In this document: positions 1-6,550 of the stretch, piece after piece
How positions within the stretch are numbered: the first letter of the stretch is position 1
Layout: each line of letters opens with the position of its first letter
Assembly (NCBI GenBank): GCA_020216785.1
Contig: JAIWNO010000025.1
Span: forward strand, 1-10,000
Direction: 5' to 3'
Source of the DNA: Desulfomonile sp.
GTDB taxonomy: Bacteria; Desulfobacterota; Desulfomonilia; Desulfomonilales; Desulfomonilaceae
Length of the DNA: 10,000 bases
Position numbers and translations under genes: made by a program
The notes under the pieces: generated by a model
Database searches by the model: none
The model's input: the letters and a program-made list of their open reading frames with translations, nothing else
Told to the model about the DNA's origin: nothing

Positions 1-272
1 TAGAGTCGTTGTCGCCACTGAAGAGCAGCTTCGATCCGGCTGCGAATAAAGTCCTTGTCGATCGCGGTCTTCTTTCTTGACAGGAGACGTGCGGCGATCA
101 AGCTCACCGGGTTGGCGTAGACCATGCCGAGAAACCCACCGCCCGCGTCCCGAAGTTCGTGGACTTCTCCGGGTACGAGGGTCGCCACCGGCGGGTCCGC
201 TATCTCATTGGAAAAGACCCACAGGTGGCCCTTCTTGATGCGGCGGTCGGAATTTTTCTTTAGTGTAATCAT
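1..272 (-). CDS. RlmI/RlmK-like SAM-dependent rRNA methyltransferase, N-terminal part (runs off the window)
   Basis: The visible 90 codons begin MITLKKNSDRRIKKGHLWVF and continue through SNEI, PGEVHELRDAGGGFLG and ARLLSRKK to an IEAAL.WRQRL helix. This is the PUA-domain start of the class I 23S rRNA (cytosine-C5) methyltransferases related to E. coli RlmI: lysine- and arginine-rich start, GHxWVFSNEI, a PGE-V-E-RD-G-FLG strand pair, then A-R-LS. In that family the PUA domain binds rRNA and a Rossmann domain, here outside the window, carries the SAM site and catalytic cysteine. The start is taken as ATG at 272. An in-frame GTG at 284 is an alternative, and a stop lies in frame at about position 309. 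No strong Shine-Dalgarno sequence precedes either start. The family assignment is fairly firm; the exact target base cannot be told from this fragment. Confidence 0.82.
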   Translation of the reverse strand, partial: MITLKKNSDRRIKKGHLWVFSNEIADPPVATLVPGEVHELRDAGGGFLGMVYANPVSLIAARLLSRKKTAIDKDFIRSRIEAALQWRQRL

Positions 273-450
273 TGTGGGAAACACAATCTTTTGCTTGATC
301 GGCAGTCACCGAGCAGCAATGGAGGAACGAAAATCGAGATCCCCTGAAATCCGGGCGTGAGGAGGATTTCCAGAACTCACAAGGAACCTTGATGACGGCG
401 ATGTACTGATAGCGATTCTCGAAGACAATGGCGGATTGACTCGTGGCGGT

Positions 451-471
451 ACTGCCGGTTTGTCCGGCAGT
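451..471. repeat. Perfect 8-bp inverted repeat, 5-nt loop
   Basis: The arms ACTGCCGG (451-458) and CCGGCAGT (464-471) are exact reverse complements around TTTGT. There is no U-run on either side, so a rho-independent terminator is unlikely. It resembles the other GC-rich palindromes confined to the gaps of this window. Confidence 0.6.
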
Positions 472-587
472 GTGATTCCATTCCGCAAAAACCTCTGAGA
501 ATCACCATGGACTACTTCTGTCCCGGTACCGGCGAACTGAGCGGCCGGAGTATCCGCTTCTTGACCAGCGCGGCTGAAATAATTTAT

Positions 588-612
588 AGGGGTGGGTCTG
601 AGACCCGCCTCT
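588..612. repeat. 25-bp palindrome with 12-bp arms
   Basis: The arms 588-599 and 601-612 pair over 12 positions with one central base. Ten pairs are Watson-Crick and two (593/607 and 590/610) are G-U in plus-strand RNA but would be A-C mismatches in minus-strand RNA. It lies about 90 bp beyond the serS stop. On the minus strand it is followed by an AT-rich run (TATAAATTATTT), so a role in ending the serS transcript is possible, but the mismatches weaken the stem in that direction. A dispersed REP-like element is the other reading. Confidence 0.6.
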
Positions 613-699
613 CCAAACACCGAAGTCCTTGTGAGCGCCGGCAATTCTCCTACCATGAAGGGTCTCACATACTGTTCCCGGCGCTTCTTCGCCCCGTAG

Positions 700-1974
700 T
701 TACGACTTTGGCTCAATGCGCTCCATTCCTCGCATGAGGGGGCGCAAGACCTCCGGAATTGTAACGCTGCCGTCGGCATTCTGGAAATTCTCGAGGAGCG
801 GGATCAGTATGCGTGGCGACGCGACCGTGGTGTTATTGAGTGTGTGACAGTACTGGATCTTGCCGTTCTTTCCCCGCCACCGGATTTTGAGCCTTCGCGC
901 CTGGAATTCGTGGAGTGTTGAACACGAGTGGGTTTCCGAATATTTTCCGCGGCTGGGCATCCATGTCTCGATCTCGTGTTTGAGAACCTGGCCTTGGCCG
1001 ATCTCCGCGCCGCATGCGAGCGCGACCCGGTAGGGAAGGCCGAGCGCCTGCATGATCTCCTCAGAGTTCGTCAGCAGGAGTTCATGTTCGCGTCGCGATA
1101 CCTCCGGATCGTTCACGCAAATACTTACCTGCTCGACCTTATTGAACTGGTGCAAACGGTAGAAGCCCCGCGTGTCACGGCCGTACGAGCCCGCCTCACG
1201 GCGAAAACAGGTGGAATAGCCGCAATAATGTTTGGGCAGGTCCTTTTCATTGAGGATTTCGTCCATGTGGTACGAGACCAGAGAAACTTCGGATGTGCCG
1301 ATCAGGTAGAGAGAATCCTTCTCGATGAAAAAAGTGTCTTCCTCTCCCAGCGGAAAGAACCCCGTGCCGATCATGGCTTCCCGGCGCACGAGCTGCGGGA
1401 CAATCATCGGCTGGAACCCCTTGGAGACAAGGTGATCGAGCGCATACTTGAACAAGGCGAACTCCAGCATCGCTCCTTCGTTCTTTAGGCAATACATGCG
1501 CGCGCCTGCGAATTTGACGGCCCGGGGCATATCCACGATGTCGAGAGATTCGGCCAGGTCAAGGTGGTCCTTCGGAGCAAAGTTGAATTGCGGGGGCTCG
1601 CCGAACCGGCGCACCTCGACGTTGTCGTCGTCCGATTCGCCTTCCGGCACCTCGTCGGATGGGGGGTTCGGTATCGTCAACATAAGCTGCTCAAAGCGTT
1701 CCTCGGCGGAGCGGAGCCTCGGCTCAGCCGCACTGAGCCCTTCTTTGAGCGCCTTGACCTGTGCAACAGCCTGGCTCTTTGCCTCGCCTTTAAGTGATGG
1801 GATCTCTTTCGACAGGCGGTTTCGGTCTGCTCGAAGCGTCTCCACCTCGGTCCTGAGACGTCTGACGTCTTCGTCGATAGCGAGAAGCTCATCCAGGTCA
1901 ACGCTCATCCGCTTCTTGCGGATGCCTTCCTTGACGATGTCCGGGTTGTTGCGGATAAAGGCGATGTCCAACAT
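700..1974 (-). CDS. serS: Seryl-tRNA synthetase
   Basis: This cytoplasmic class II aminoacyl-tRNA synthetase charges tRNA-Ser (and tRNA-Sec where present) with serine, using ATP. The 424-aa length is normal for the family. Residues about 28-100 form the heptad-rich antiparallel coiled-coil arm that grips the long variable arm of tRNA-Ser. The catalytic domain follows, with the serine-recognition TSE (227-229), motif 2 FRREAGSYGRDTRG (257-270) and FQARRLKIRWR (357-367). Motif 3 reads LNNTTVASPRIL, with the conserved Arg at 388, then ENFQNADGSVTIPEVLRP. The usual bacterial motif 3 is LNGSxLAxGRT, so this is a variant form. The ATG at 1974 is preceded by a strong AAGGAG with a 6-nt spacer. It lies 41 bp downstream of a small unknown gene on the same strand and is probably co-transcribed with it. 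No T-box leader was seen. Confidence 0.97.
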   Translation of the reverse strand: MLDIAFIRNNPDIVKEGIRKKRMSVDLDELLAIDEDVRRLRTEVETLRADRNRLSKEIPSLKGEAKSQAVAQVKALKEGLSAAEPRLRSAEERFEQLMLTIPNPPSDEVPEGESDDDNVEVRRFGEPPQFNFAPKDHLDLAESLDIVDMPRAVKFAGARMYCLKNEGAMLEFALFKYALDHLVSKGFQPMIVPQLVRREAMIGTGFFPLGEEDTFFIEKDSLYLIGTSEVSLVSYHMDEILNEKDLPKHYCGYSTCFRREAGSYGRDTRGFYRLHQFNKVEQVSICVNDPEVSRREHELLLTNSEEIMQALGLPYRVALACGAEIGQGQVLKHEIETWMPSRGKYSETHSCSTLHEFQARRLKIRWRGKNGKIQYCHTLNNTTVASPRILIPLLENFQNADGSVTIPEVLRPLMRGMERIEPKS

Positions 1975-2015
1975 TCCAGACTCCTTTACAATTACAACCG
2001 GCGCCGGCAGACCAT

Positions 2016-2339
2016 TCAGGACTCATCGCCGAATGAGGGCGGTCTGACGGTTAGTGCTTTCGAAAGCGCATCACGCATTTTCTCGGAAGGCTCAGGCCAC
2101 CGCCTGCTTTCCATACGAGTGATAATGTCGTCCTCAAGGGGCGGCAGGGGCTCATTTCCCTTTGCGCCAAAGTGCTCTTGTATATACTGTTGGAGGCTGA
2201 CCTGCTCCTCGGCGGACATGTCGTCGTAAAGCCTTTGAAGGCGTCGCTTCTCACTGCGGGTCATCGGGCCGCGGCCTATTTCCCATGAGGCTGTGAGCCA
2301 AGCGCGTTGTTTTTCGGTCAAGTTGTCTTTTGTCGTCAC
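2016..2339 (-). CDS. Small charged helical protein of unknown function
   Basis: A 107-aa soluble protein, with no signal peptide or membrane segment, rich in Glu, Arg, Lys and Gln. Its middle (MTRSEKRRLQRLYDDMSAEE, then QVSLQQYIQEHFG) looks like a pair of amphipathic helices, and the C-terminal third is Pro-rich (EPLPPLEDD, RRWPEPSEK). I do not recognise a family. A GTG at 2339 is preferred as start because GGAGGA lies 7 nt upstream of it; a TTG at 2342 sits only 4 nt from that sequence. It is 41 bp upstream of serS on the same strand, so the two probably share a transcript. It diverges from the ABC transporter operon. A plus-strand frame opening at 2293 overlaps its 5' end, but that overlap is upstream of the likely transporter promoter and is not thought to be coding. 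Confidence 0.75.
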   Translation of the reverse strand: MTTKDNLTEKQRAWLTASWEIGRGPMTRSEKRRLQRLYDDMSAEEQVSLQQYIQEHFGAKGNEPLPPLEDDIITRMESRRWPEPSEKMRDALSKALTVRPPSFGDES

Positions 2340-2413
2340 CAAGCCGTCCTCCGATGCAGGCCAATCGCTCGGCCGAATCCAATCCCGGTCGCGGGAAAAG
2401 GCGAGCGAAGCCG

Positions 2414-2469
2414 AGCCGTTTCAATCCCACCTTAGCAACTCGTTGCGGCCGCCGCAAGCCGTTTCAATC
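2414..2469. repeat. Pair of 13-bp direct repeats upstream of the transporter promoter
   Basis: AGCCGTTTCAATC occurs at 2414-2426 and again, identically, at 2457-2469. The copies are 43 bp apart, close to four helical turns, so they face the same side of the DNA. The second copy ends 7 bp before the candidate -35 box at 2477. This arrangement would suit an activator site for the transporter genes, or a repressor site for the divergent small gene. No regulator gene lies nearby. Confidence 0.5.
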
Positions 2470-2476
2470 GATGCCC

Positions 2477-2505
2477 TTGCCGGATGGATCGAATTTGACT
2501 ATAGT
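2477..2505 (+). promoter_or_regulatory. Candidate sigma-70 promoter of the ABC transporter operon
   Basis: TTGCCG (2477-2482) and TATAGT (2500-2505) are separated by exactly 17 bp. They match the consensus at 4 of 6 and 5 of 6 positions. Transcription would start near 2512, giving a leader of about 24 nt before the GTG at 2536. That agrees with choosing this start rather than the ATG at 2293. Assigned by eye only. Confidence 0.5.
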
Positions 2506-2535
2506 CCGCGGGAGTTTGGAGGCGAGCAGAAGAAC

Positions 2536-4197
2536 GTGAGCAGAAAGCACTTGAATAGAATAGTTTTGGCAGTGGTCCTCGCGATCGCAGGAGGATTGGT
2601 TGTGGCAGGCCTGTCCGCGGACAATCCTGCCGCTCAGGTTGCCGCATCAGCGGCTGAAGCCGATGACCGACCGGCGTACGGCGACATGATCGTACGAGGG
2701 AGCATCGGGGACGCGTCAGTGCTTTTGCCTGTGCTGGCGTCCGATTCCGGGAGTTTCGATATTACGGGAATGATCTACAACGGTCTTGTAAAATACGATA
2801 AGGATATCAACCTCGTAGGTGATCTCGCGGAGCGATGGGAAATCTCCGATGACAAGTTGACAATCCGGTTCCATCTCCGGAAGGATGTAAAATTCCAGGA
2901 CGGCCACCCTTTTACCGCACGCGACGTGGAGTATACGTATCAGATTTACGTTGATCCTAAGACGCCTACGGCGTATGCGACCCCCTTTCTCAAGGTCAAG
3001 GAATTTCGCGTACTGGACGATTACACAGCCGAAGTCACATATGACAAGCCATACGCTCCTGCACTGGGCTCTTGGGGCGCGGGGATGCTCCCGCGGCACC
3101 TTCTTGAAGGTACGGACATTACCCAGAGCCCTCTCAAACGAAATCCCATCGGCACTGGCCCCTTTCGTTTCAAGGAGTGGGTTACCGGCGAGAAAATCGT
3201 GTTGGACTCATATGACGAGTACTTTGACGGTCGTCCGTACATCAGCCGGGTGCTCACGCGGATCATCCCGGACCTTGCCACAATGTTTCTCGAGCTGAAG
3301 GCGGGCCGCATTGATCAGATGGGGCTCACTCCTCTCCAGTTCACCCGTCAGACGGAGACAAAGTGGTTCAGGGAGAATTTCAACAAGTACAAATACTTGA
3401 GTTTCAGTTACACGTACCTAGGCTACAATCTCAAGGACTGGAAATTTCAGGACAAACAGGTACGGCAGGCACTCACAACCGCCATCAACCGGGACAGCAT
3501 TGTCCAAGGGGTGCTCCTGGGGCTGGGGGTTGTGGCCCAGACCCCGTACAATCCGGACACCTTCTGGTATAATCCTAATGTGAAGAAATACCCGTATGAT
3601 CCTGAAAAGGCTAAACAGATGCTTGCCGAAGCTGGATGGAAAGACACTGACGGCGACGGCATCCTCGACAAGGACGGCAAACCCTTCGCGTTCACCATTG
3701 TGACCAACCAAGGCAATGACTTGCGCAAGAACGCGGCTACCATCATTCAGCGCGACTTAGGAAAAGTCGGCATCCGGGTGAGCATCCGGGTGATGGAATG
3801 GGCCGCGCTTATCAAGAACTTCCTCGACAAGCGGAACTTCGAGGCCTGTGTGCTCGGATGGGGGATAGGGATCGATCCGGACCAGACCGACATATGGAAT
3901 TCCGAAAAAACTGCCCAGCACCAACTGAACTTCATTTCGTACAGCAACAAAGAAGTGGACGATCTCCTGGAACTGGGGGTCTCGACGTACGACCGAAACG
4001 AGAGGAAGAAATACTACGACCGATTTCAGGAAATCATCGCCGAAGATCAACCGTACACGTTCCTGTGGGTAGCGGATGCTCTGCAGATCGTGAGTGCCAG
4101 AATCCACGGAATCAAGCCGGCTCCTGCCGGACTGGCGTACAATTTCGACAAATGGTACGTTCCCAAGCCGCTCCAAAAGTACCATGTTGAGCAGTGA
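2536..4197 (+). CDS. ABC transporter periplasmic substrate-binding protein, peptide/nickel family (SBP_bac_5)
   Basis: The mature protein should lie in the periplasm, bind an oligopeptide-like (or nickel-chelate) ligand and deliver it to the permeases encoded downstream. From GTG 2536 the protein is 553 aa, normal for the family. Residues 1-28 form a basic start plus hydrophobic core (MSRKHLNRIVLAVVLAIAGG) of a Sec signal peptide. There is no lipobox cysteine, so cleavage is probably by signal peptidase I in the Ala-rich stretch around 32-42. Family landmarks are the ITGMIYNGLVKYD strand, LRKDVKFQDGHPFTARDV, PIGTGPFRFKEW (204-215), RQALTTAINRDSIVQ and GWGIGIDPDQTDIW (441-454). DTDGDGILD at 370-378 resembles a calcium-binding loop. 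The frame stays open upstream to an ATG at 2293, but that extension is non-secretory, overlaps the divergent gene and precedes the promoter. A GGAGG lies at 2518-2522, farther than usual from the GTG. The ligand cannot be told. Confidence 0.93.
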   Translation: MSRKHLNRIVLAVVLAIAGGLVVAGLSADNPAAQVAASAAEADDRPAYGDMIVRGSIGDASVLLPVLASDSGSFDITGMIYNGLVKYDKDINLVGDLAERWEISDDKLTIRFHLRKDVKFQDGHPFTARDVEYTYQIYVDPKTPTAYATPFLKVKEFRVLDDYTAEVTYDKPYAPALGSWGAGMLPRHLLEGTDITQSPLKRNPIGTGPFRFKEWVTGEKIVLDSYDEYFDGRPYISRVLTRIIPDLATMFLELKAGRIDQMGLTPLQFTRQTETKWFRENFNKYKYLSFSYTYLGYNLKDWKFQDKQVRQALTTAINRDSIVQGVLLGLGVVAQTPYNPDTFWYNPNVKKYPYDPEKAKQMLAEAGWKDTDGDGILDKDGKPFAFTIVTNQGNDLRKNAATIIQRDLGKVGIRVSIRVMEWAALIKNFLDKRNFEACVLGWGIGIDPDQTDIWNSEKTAQHQLNFISYSNKEVDDLLELGVSTYDRNERKKYYDRFQEIIAEDQPYTFLWVADALQIVSARIHGIKPAPAGLAYNFDKWYVPKPLQKYHVEQ

Positions 4198-4212
4198 ACC
4201 GAGGGAACTGAC

Positions 4213-4260
4213 ATGCAAACAGAGATATCGGCACGTACTTTTGTTGCGCAGGCGACATGA
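4213..4260 (+). CDS. 15-codon upstream reading frame coupled to the DppB-like permease
   Basis: In the 59-bp gap after the binding-protein gene, GAGGGA is followed 6 nt later by an ATG that opens MQTEISARTFVAQAT. Its TGA stop (4258-4260) overlaps the permease ATG (4257-4259) as ATGA. The permease itself has only a weak ribosome binding site (GCAGG), so ribosomes ending here may re-initiate on the permease. The peptide is not hydrophobic and has no recognisable family. I infer a coupling device rather than a functional peptide; chance is also possible at this size. Confidence 0.4.
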   Translation: MQTEISARTFVAQAT

Positions 4261-5234
4261 GCAAGTACATCCTCAAACGGCTGATTCTCATGATTCCGGT
4301 ATTGCTGGGGATCACGATCATCTCGTTCAGCGTCATGAAGGTCGCGCCGGGCGATCCTGTCAGCCTGGTTACCGACCTCAATCCCAACATGAATGAAGAG
4401 GCCATCAAGCGCATTCGAGCGCACTACGGTCTTGATCAGCCGGTGTATATGCAGTATCTCAAATGGCTGCGCAACATGCTCATGCTTGATTTCGGGAGAT
4501 CGTTCGCCTCGGATAACCGGCCGGTCATCGATAAGATCCTGGAGCGGATACCGATCACGATCATGTTGAACGTGATTTCGCTTCTGCTCATCCTTATGGT
4601 GGCCATCCCCATCGGTGTGATGTCCGCAGTGAAGCAGAATTCGCTTTTTGACAGAGGCACGACCGTATTCGTGTTTCTCGGCTTTGCGGTCCCCACATTC
4701 TGGCTGGCTCTCCTGTTAATGATCCTGTTCGGCGTGAAGCTTGAATGGCTGCCCATTTCAGGGCTGCGGTCGCTGAATTACGCAAATCTGGGTACATTCG
4801 AGCGCGTAATCGACATAGCCAAGCATCTCATCCTGCCGATCTTTGTTTCGGCCTTTGGCGGTCTGGCCGGCATGAGCAGATACATGCGCTCGAATATGCT
4901 GGAGGTGATCCGTCAGGATTACGTTACCACCGCGCGGGCCAAGGGCCTCGACGAGCGTACGGTCATTTTCAAGCACGCGTTTCGGAATGCTCTGTTACCC
5001 GTCGTAACGCTCCTGGGGCTGTCGGTTCCCGGCCTGATCGGCGGAAGCGTGATCTTCGAGACCGTCTTCGCGATTCCGGGGATGGGCCAACTGTTCTACC
5101 AATCGGTCATGATGCGGGATTATCCGACTATTATGGGCATCCTGGTAATCGGAGCGGTGCTTACGCTCCTGGGGAACCTCCTGGCGGACATCTCCTATTC
5201 AGTGGCTGACCCGAGGATCCGGGTGTCAGGGTAA
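4257..5234 (+). CDS. ABC transporter permease, DppB/OppB type
   Basis: This inner-membrane subunit forms half of the translocation channel of a peptide/nickel importer and pairs with the DppC-like subunit downstream. At 325 aa it is full length. The start MSKYILKRLILMIPVLLGIT leads into transmembrane segment 1, and then KVAPGDPVS, the hallmark of DppB-type N-termini. Further hydrophobic segments lie at about 101-123, 136-160, 191-207, 247-265 and 291-312. The EAA loop that contacts the ATPase is at 221-248 (DYVTTARAKGLDERTVIFKH and on to FRNALLP). It is followed by FETVFAIPGMGQLF and ends DPRIRVSG. The ATG at 4257 overlaps the stop of a 15-codon frame (ATGA). No dppD/dppF ATPase gene lies in the window, so the energy-coupling subunits must be encoded elsewhere. 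Confidence 0.95.
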   Translation: MSKYILKRLILMIPVLLGITIISFSVMKVAPGDPVSLVTDLNPNMNEEAIKRIRAHYGLDQPVYMQYLKWLRNMLMLDFGRSFASDNRPVIDKILERIPITIMLNVISLLLILMVAIPIGVMSAVKQNSLFDRGTTVFVFLGFAVPTFWLALLLMILFGVKLEWLPISGLRSLNYANLGTFERVIDIAKHLILPIFVSAFGGLAGMSRYMRSNMLEVIRQDYVTTARAKGLDERTVIFKHAFRNALLPVVTLLGLSVPGLIGGSVIFETVFAIPGMGQLFYQSVMMRDYPTIMGILVIGAVLTLLGNLLADISYSVADPRIRVSG

Positions 5235-5502
5235 GGTGAGAGGAGTTTAGTGTACCGTTTGGCAAGGACGGTGACGTATTGGGGATATGCGCGATGGGAC
5301 AGGTGTCTCGCCTGTCTATTGCCCAATCAGCTCCGGAAGCCATGAAAGGCAAGATGCCTGTCCTACCGGGACCCTGGAAGCTGACGACCGTACTTACGGA
5401 ATGGAGCACTTAGGAGAGAAAAAGACTGTGGTTGCGGTCCGAATTATGTCGGAACAGCCCACGCGAACATCTTGGCCCTCATAGGCAATCAGGAAACCAT
5501 TC
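5235..5502. other. Gap between the two permease genes, holding palindromic repeats
   Basis: This is an unusually long gap (268 bp) for two subunits of one importer. It contains a 67-bp paired inverted element (5297-5363), described separately. A plus-strand frame of 65 codons here runs through the repeat and has no family features, so it is not called as a gene. No terminator with a U-run and no clear promoter for the second permease was seen. Confidence 0.6.
5297..5363. repeat. REPIN-like element: two inverted palindromic half-copies
   Basis: The ends GGACAGG (5297-5303) and CCTGTCC (5357-5363) are perfect 7-bp terminal inverted repeats. The left half (5297-5314) and the reverse complement of the right half (5346-5363) agree at 14 of 18 positions. 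Each half is itself a hairpin: 5298-5305 with 5309-5316 (one G-U pair), and 5347-5351 with 5355-5359. This two-inverted-REP layout is what defines REPINs, which in known genomes are non-autonomous elements mobilised by RAYT transposases. No transposase gene is in the window. Confidence 0.6.
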
Positions 5503-6345
5503 ATGACGACGCTCATGGGAGATTTCGGGCGCAGGATGCGCAAGAACAGGATGGCGATGGTCGGTCTCTTCGTGGTGGTCGCTCTGTTCTGTGTGGCGAT
5601 CTTCGCAAAATACCTCGCGCCGTATCCTCCCGACAGAATCGATACATCCCGTATTCTGATGCCTCCGAGCAAGGAGAACCTCCTCGGGACGGACATACTG
5701 GGTCGAGACGTGCTCAGTCGCATCATTTACGGGTCCGGCGTCTCGTTGAGCGTAGGCTTTGTCGCTGTGGGGATTTCGACACTGATCGGGGTGGTTCTCG
5801 GGGCCCTGTCTGGGTATTACGGCGGCTGGGTCGACCGGATCATCATGCGGTTTGTGGACGTGATGCTCTGCTTTCCGTCGTTCTTCCTCATCCTTGCCGT
5901 GATCGCGTTCGTCGGGCCTAGTATCTGGAACATCATGATCGTCATCGGTGTAACGTCGTGGATGGGGGTGACGCGGTTGGTGCGCGCGGAGTTCCTGAGC
6001 ATCAAGGAGCGGGACTTTGTTCAGGCCGCGATAAGTCAGGGAGCTGGTGATGCAAGGATCATCTTTCTCCACATTCTGCCCAACGCTATGACGCCGGTGC
6101 TGGTCGCCGCCACTCTGGGTGTTGCGGCAGCGGTGCTGGTGGAATCCAGTCTTTCCTTTCTGGGTATTGGGGTCCAGCCGCCTGACCCATCGTGGGGAAA
6201 CATGCTCACAGAAGGCAAGGATAACATCGAAATCGCATGGTGGATGTCGGTTTTTCCGGGCCTTGCGATTCTGATCACCGTAATGGGATACAACTTGCTG
6301 GGTGAGGGGATTCGCGACTCTCTCGACCCGCGATTAAAAATATAG
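5503..6345 (+). CDS. ABC transporter permease, DppC/OppC type
   Basis: This is the second inner-membrane channel subunit of the peptide/nickel importer and the partner of the DppB-like protein. At 280 aa it is full length. A basic cytoplasmic start (FGRRMRKNR) is followed by transmembrane segment 1 at about 18-38 and by NLLGTDILGRDVLSRIIYG (59-77), the signature of DppC-type permeases. Other hydrophobic segments lie near 80-104, 118-137, 141-158, 197-215 and 248-265. The EAA loop is at 171-196 (DFVQAAISQGAGDARIIFLH, then ILPNAM). SSLSFLGIGVQPPDPSWGNML and the C-terminal GEGIRDSLDPRLKI are also typical. The ATG at 5503 has AGGA 8 nt upstream. It is separated from its partner gene by 268 bp containing repeats, and no ATPase gene follows. 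Confidence 0.95.
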   Translation: MTTLMGDFGRRMRKNRMAMVGLFVVVALFCVAIFAKYLAPYPPDRIDTSRILMPPSKENLLGTDILGRDVLSRIIYGSGVSLSVGFVAVGISTLIGVVLGALSGYYGGWVDRIIMRFVDVMLCFPSFFLILAVIAFVGPSIWNIMIVIGVTSWMGVTRLVRAEFLSIKERDFVQAAISQGAGDARIIFLHILPNAMTPVLVAATLGVAAAVLVESSLSFLGIGVQPPDPSWGNMLTEGKDNIEIAWWMSVFPGLAILITVMGYNLLGEGIRDSLDPRLKI

Positions 6346-6445
6346 AATCGACGAACAGGCGCGAGCGACCGAGTGCGGGCGGCGCCCGGGCGGCCAGTTA
6401 TTTCGCAAACATCGACTATTGGGGAAAGATGGTTGGGTCCCTGTG

Positions 6446-6466
6446 GGGCAGCTTTCCAGCCTGCCC
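6446..6466. repeat. Imperfect GC-rich hairpin
   Basis: GGGCAG (6446-6451) pairs with CTGCCC (6461-6466). The pairing extends inward by two pairs (CT with AG) across one bulged C. No U-run follows directly. It is similar in size and composition to the other gap palindromes and may be a solitary REP-like copy. Confidence 0.45.
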
Positions 6467-6550
6467 GTAGGTTCTCTCTTTGCCTCTGCCTGGAAGTCTT
6501 TCCGCTAGCCGGCTATTATACGATATTGCGTTTAAGATCGTACGATGGCT

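Larger units (their letters stand above)
273..699. other. Gene-free stretch between the methyltransferase gene and serS
   Basis: About 430 bp with no convincing gene. Open frames on both strands here give low-complexity, Ser/Pro/Arg-rich translations with no recognisable family and no good ribosome binding site. It holds two palindromes (451-471 and 588-612), described separately. Both flanking genes are on the minus strand, so the stretch should contain the end of the serS transcript and the promoter of the methyltransferase gene. I could not see a classical terminator (stem plus U-run) or a clear sigma-70 promoter. Confidence 0.6.

Noticed and set aside
306..779. Minus-strand open frame of 157 codons
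   Set aside because: It overlaps the 3' end of serS in another frame, runs through two palindromes, is Ser/Pro/Arg-rich and matches no family.
1998..2007. CCGGCGCCGG palindrome in the gap before serS
   Set aside because: It is a short self-complementary GC run without U-run or spacing expected of a regulatory site; chance is likely at this GC content.
928..2047. Long plus-strand open frames antisense to serS
   Set aside because: They are explained as shadows of a high-GC synthetase gene whose translation is unambiguous.
2414..2469. Possible CRISPR repeats (GTTTCAATC is a common start of CRISPR repeats)
   Set aside because: Only two copies of 13 bp are present, with no conserved repeat of normal length, no further units and no cas genes.
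2293..2535. ATG at 2293 as start of the binding protein, adding 81 residues
   Set aside because: The extension overlaps the divergent gene, lies upstream of the likely promoter, is not secretory, and would bury the signal peptide that starts at 2536.
5287..5484. 65-codon open frame between the permease genes
   Set aside because: It runs through the palindromic element, has no good ribosome site and shows no membrane or domain features.
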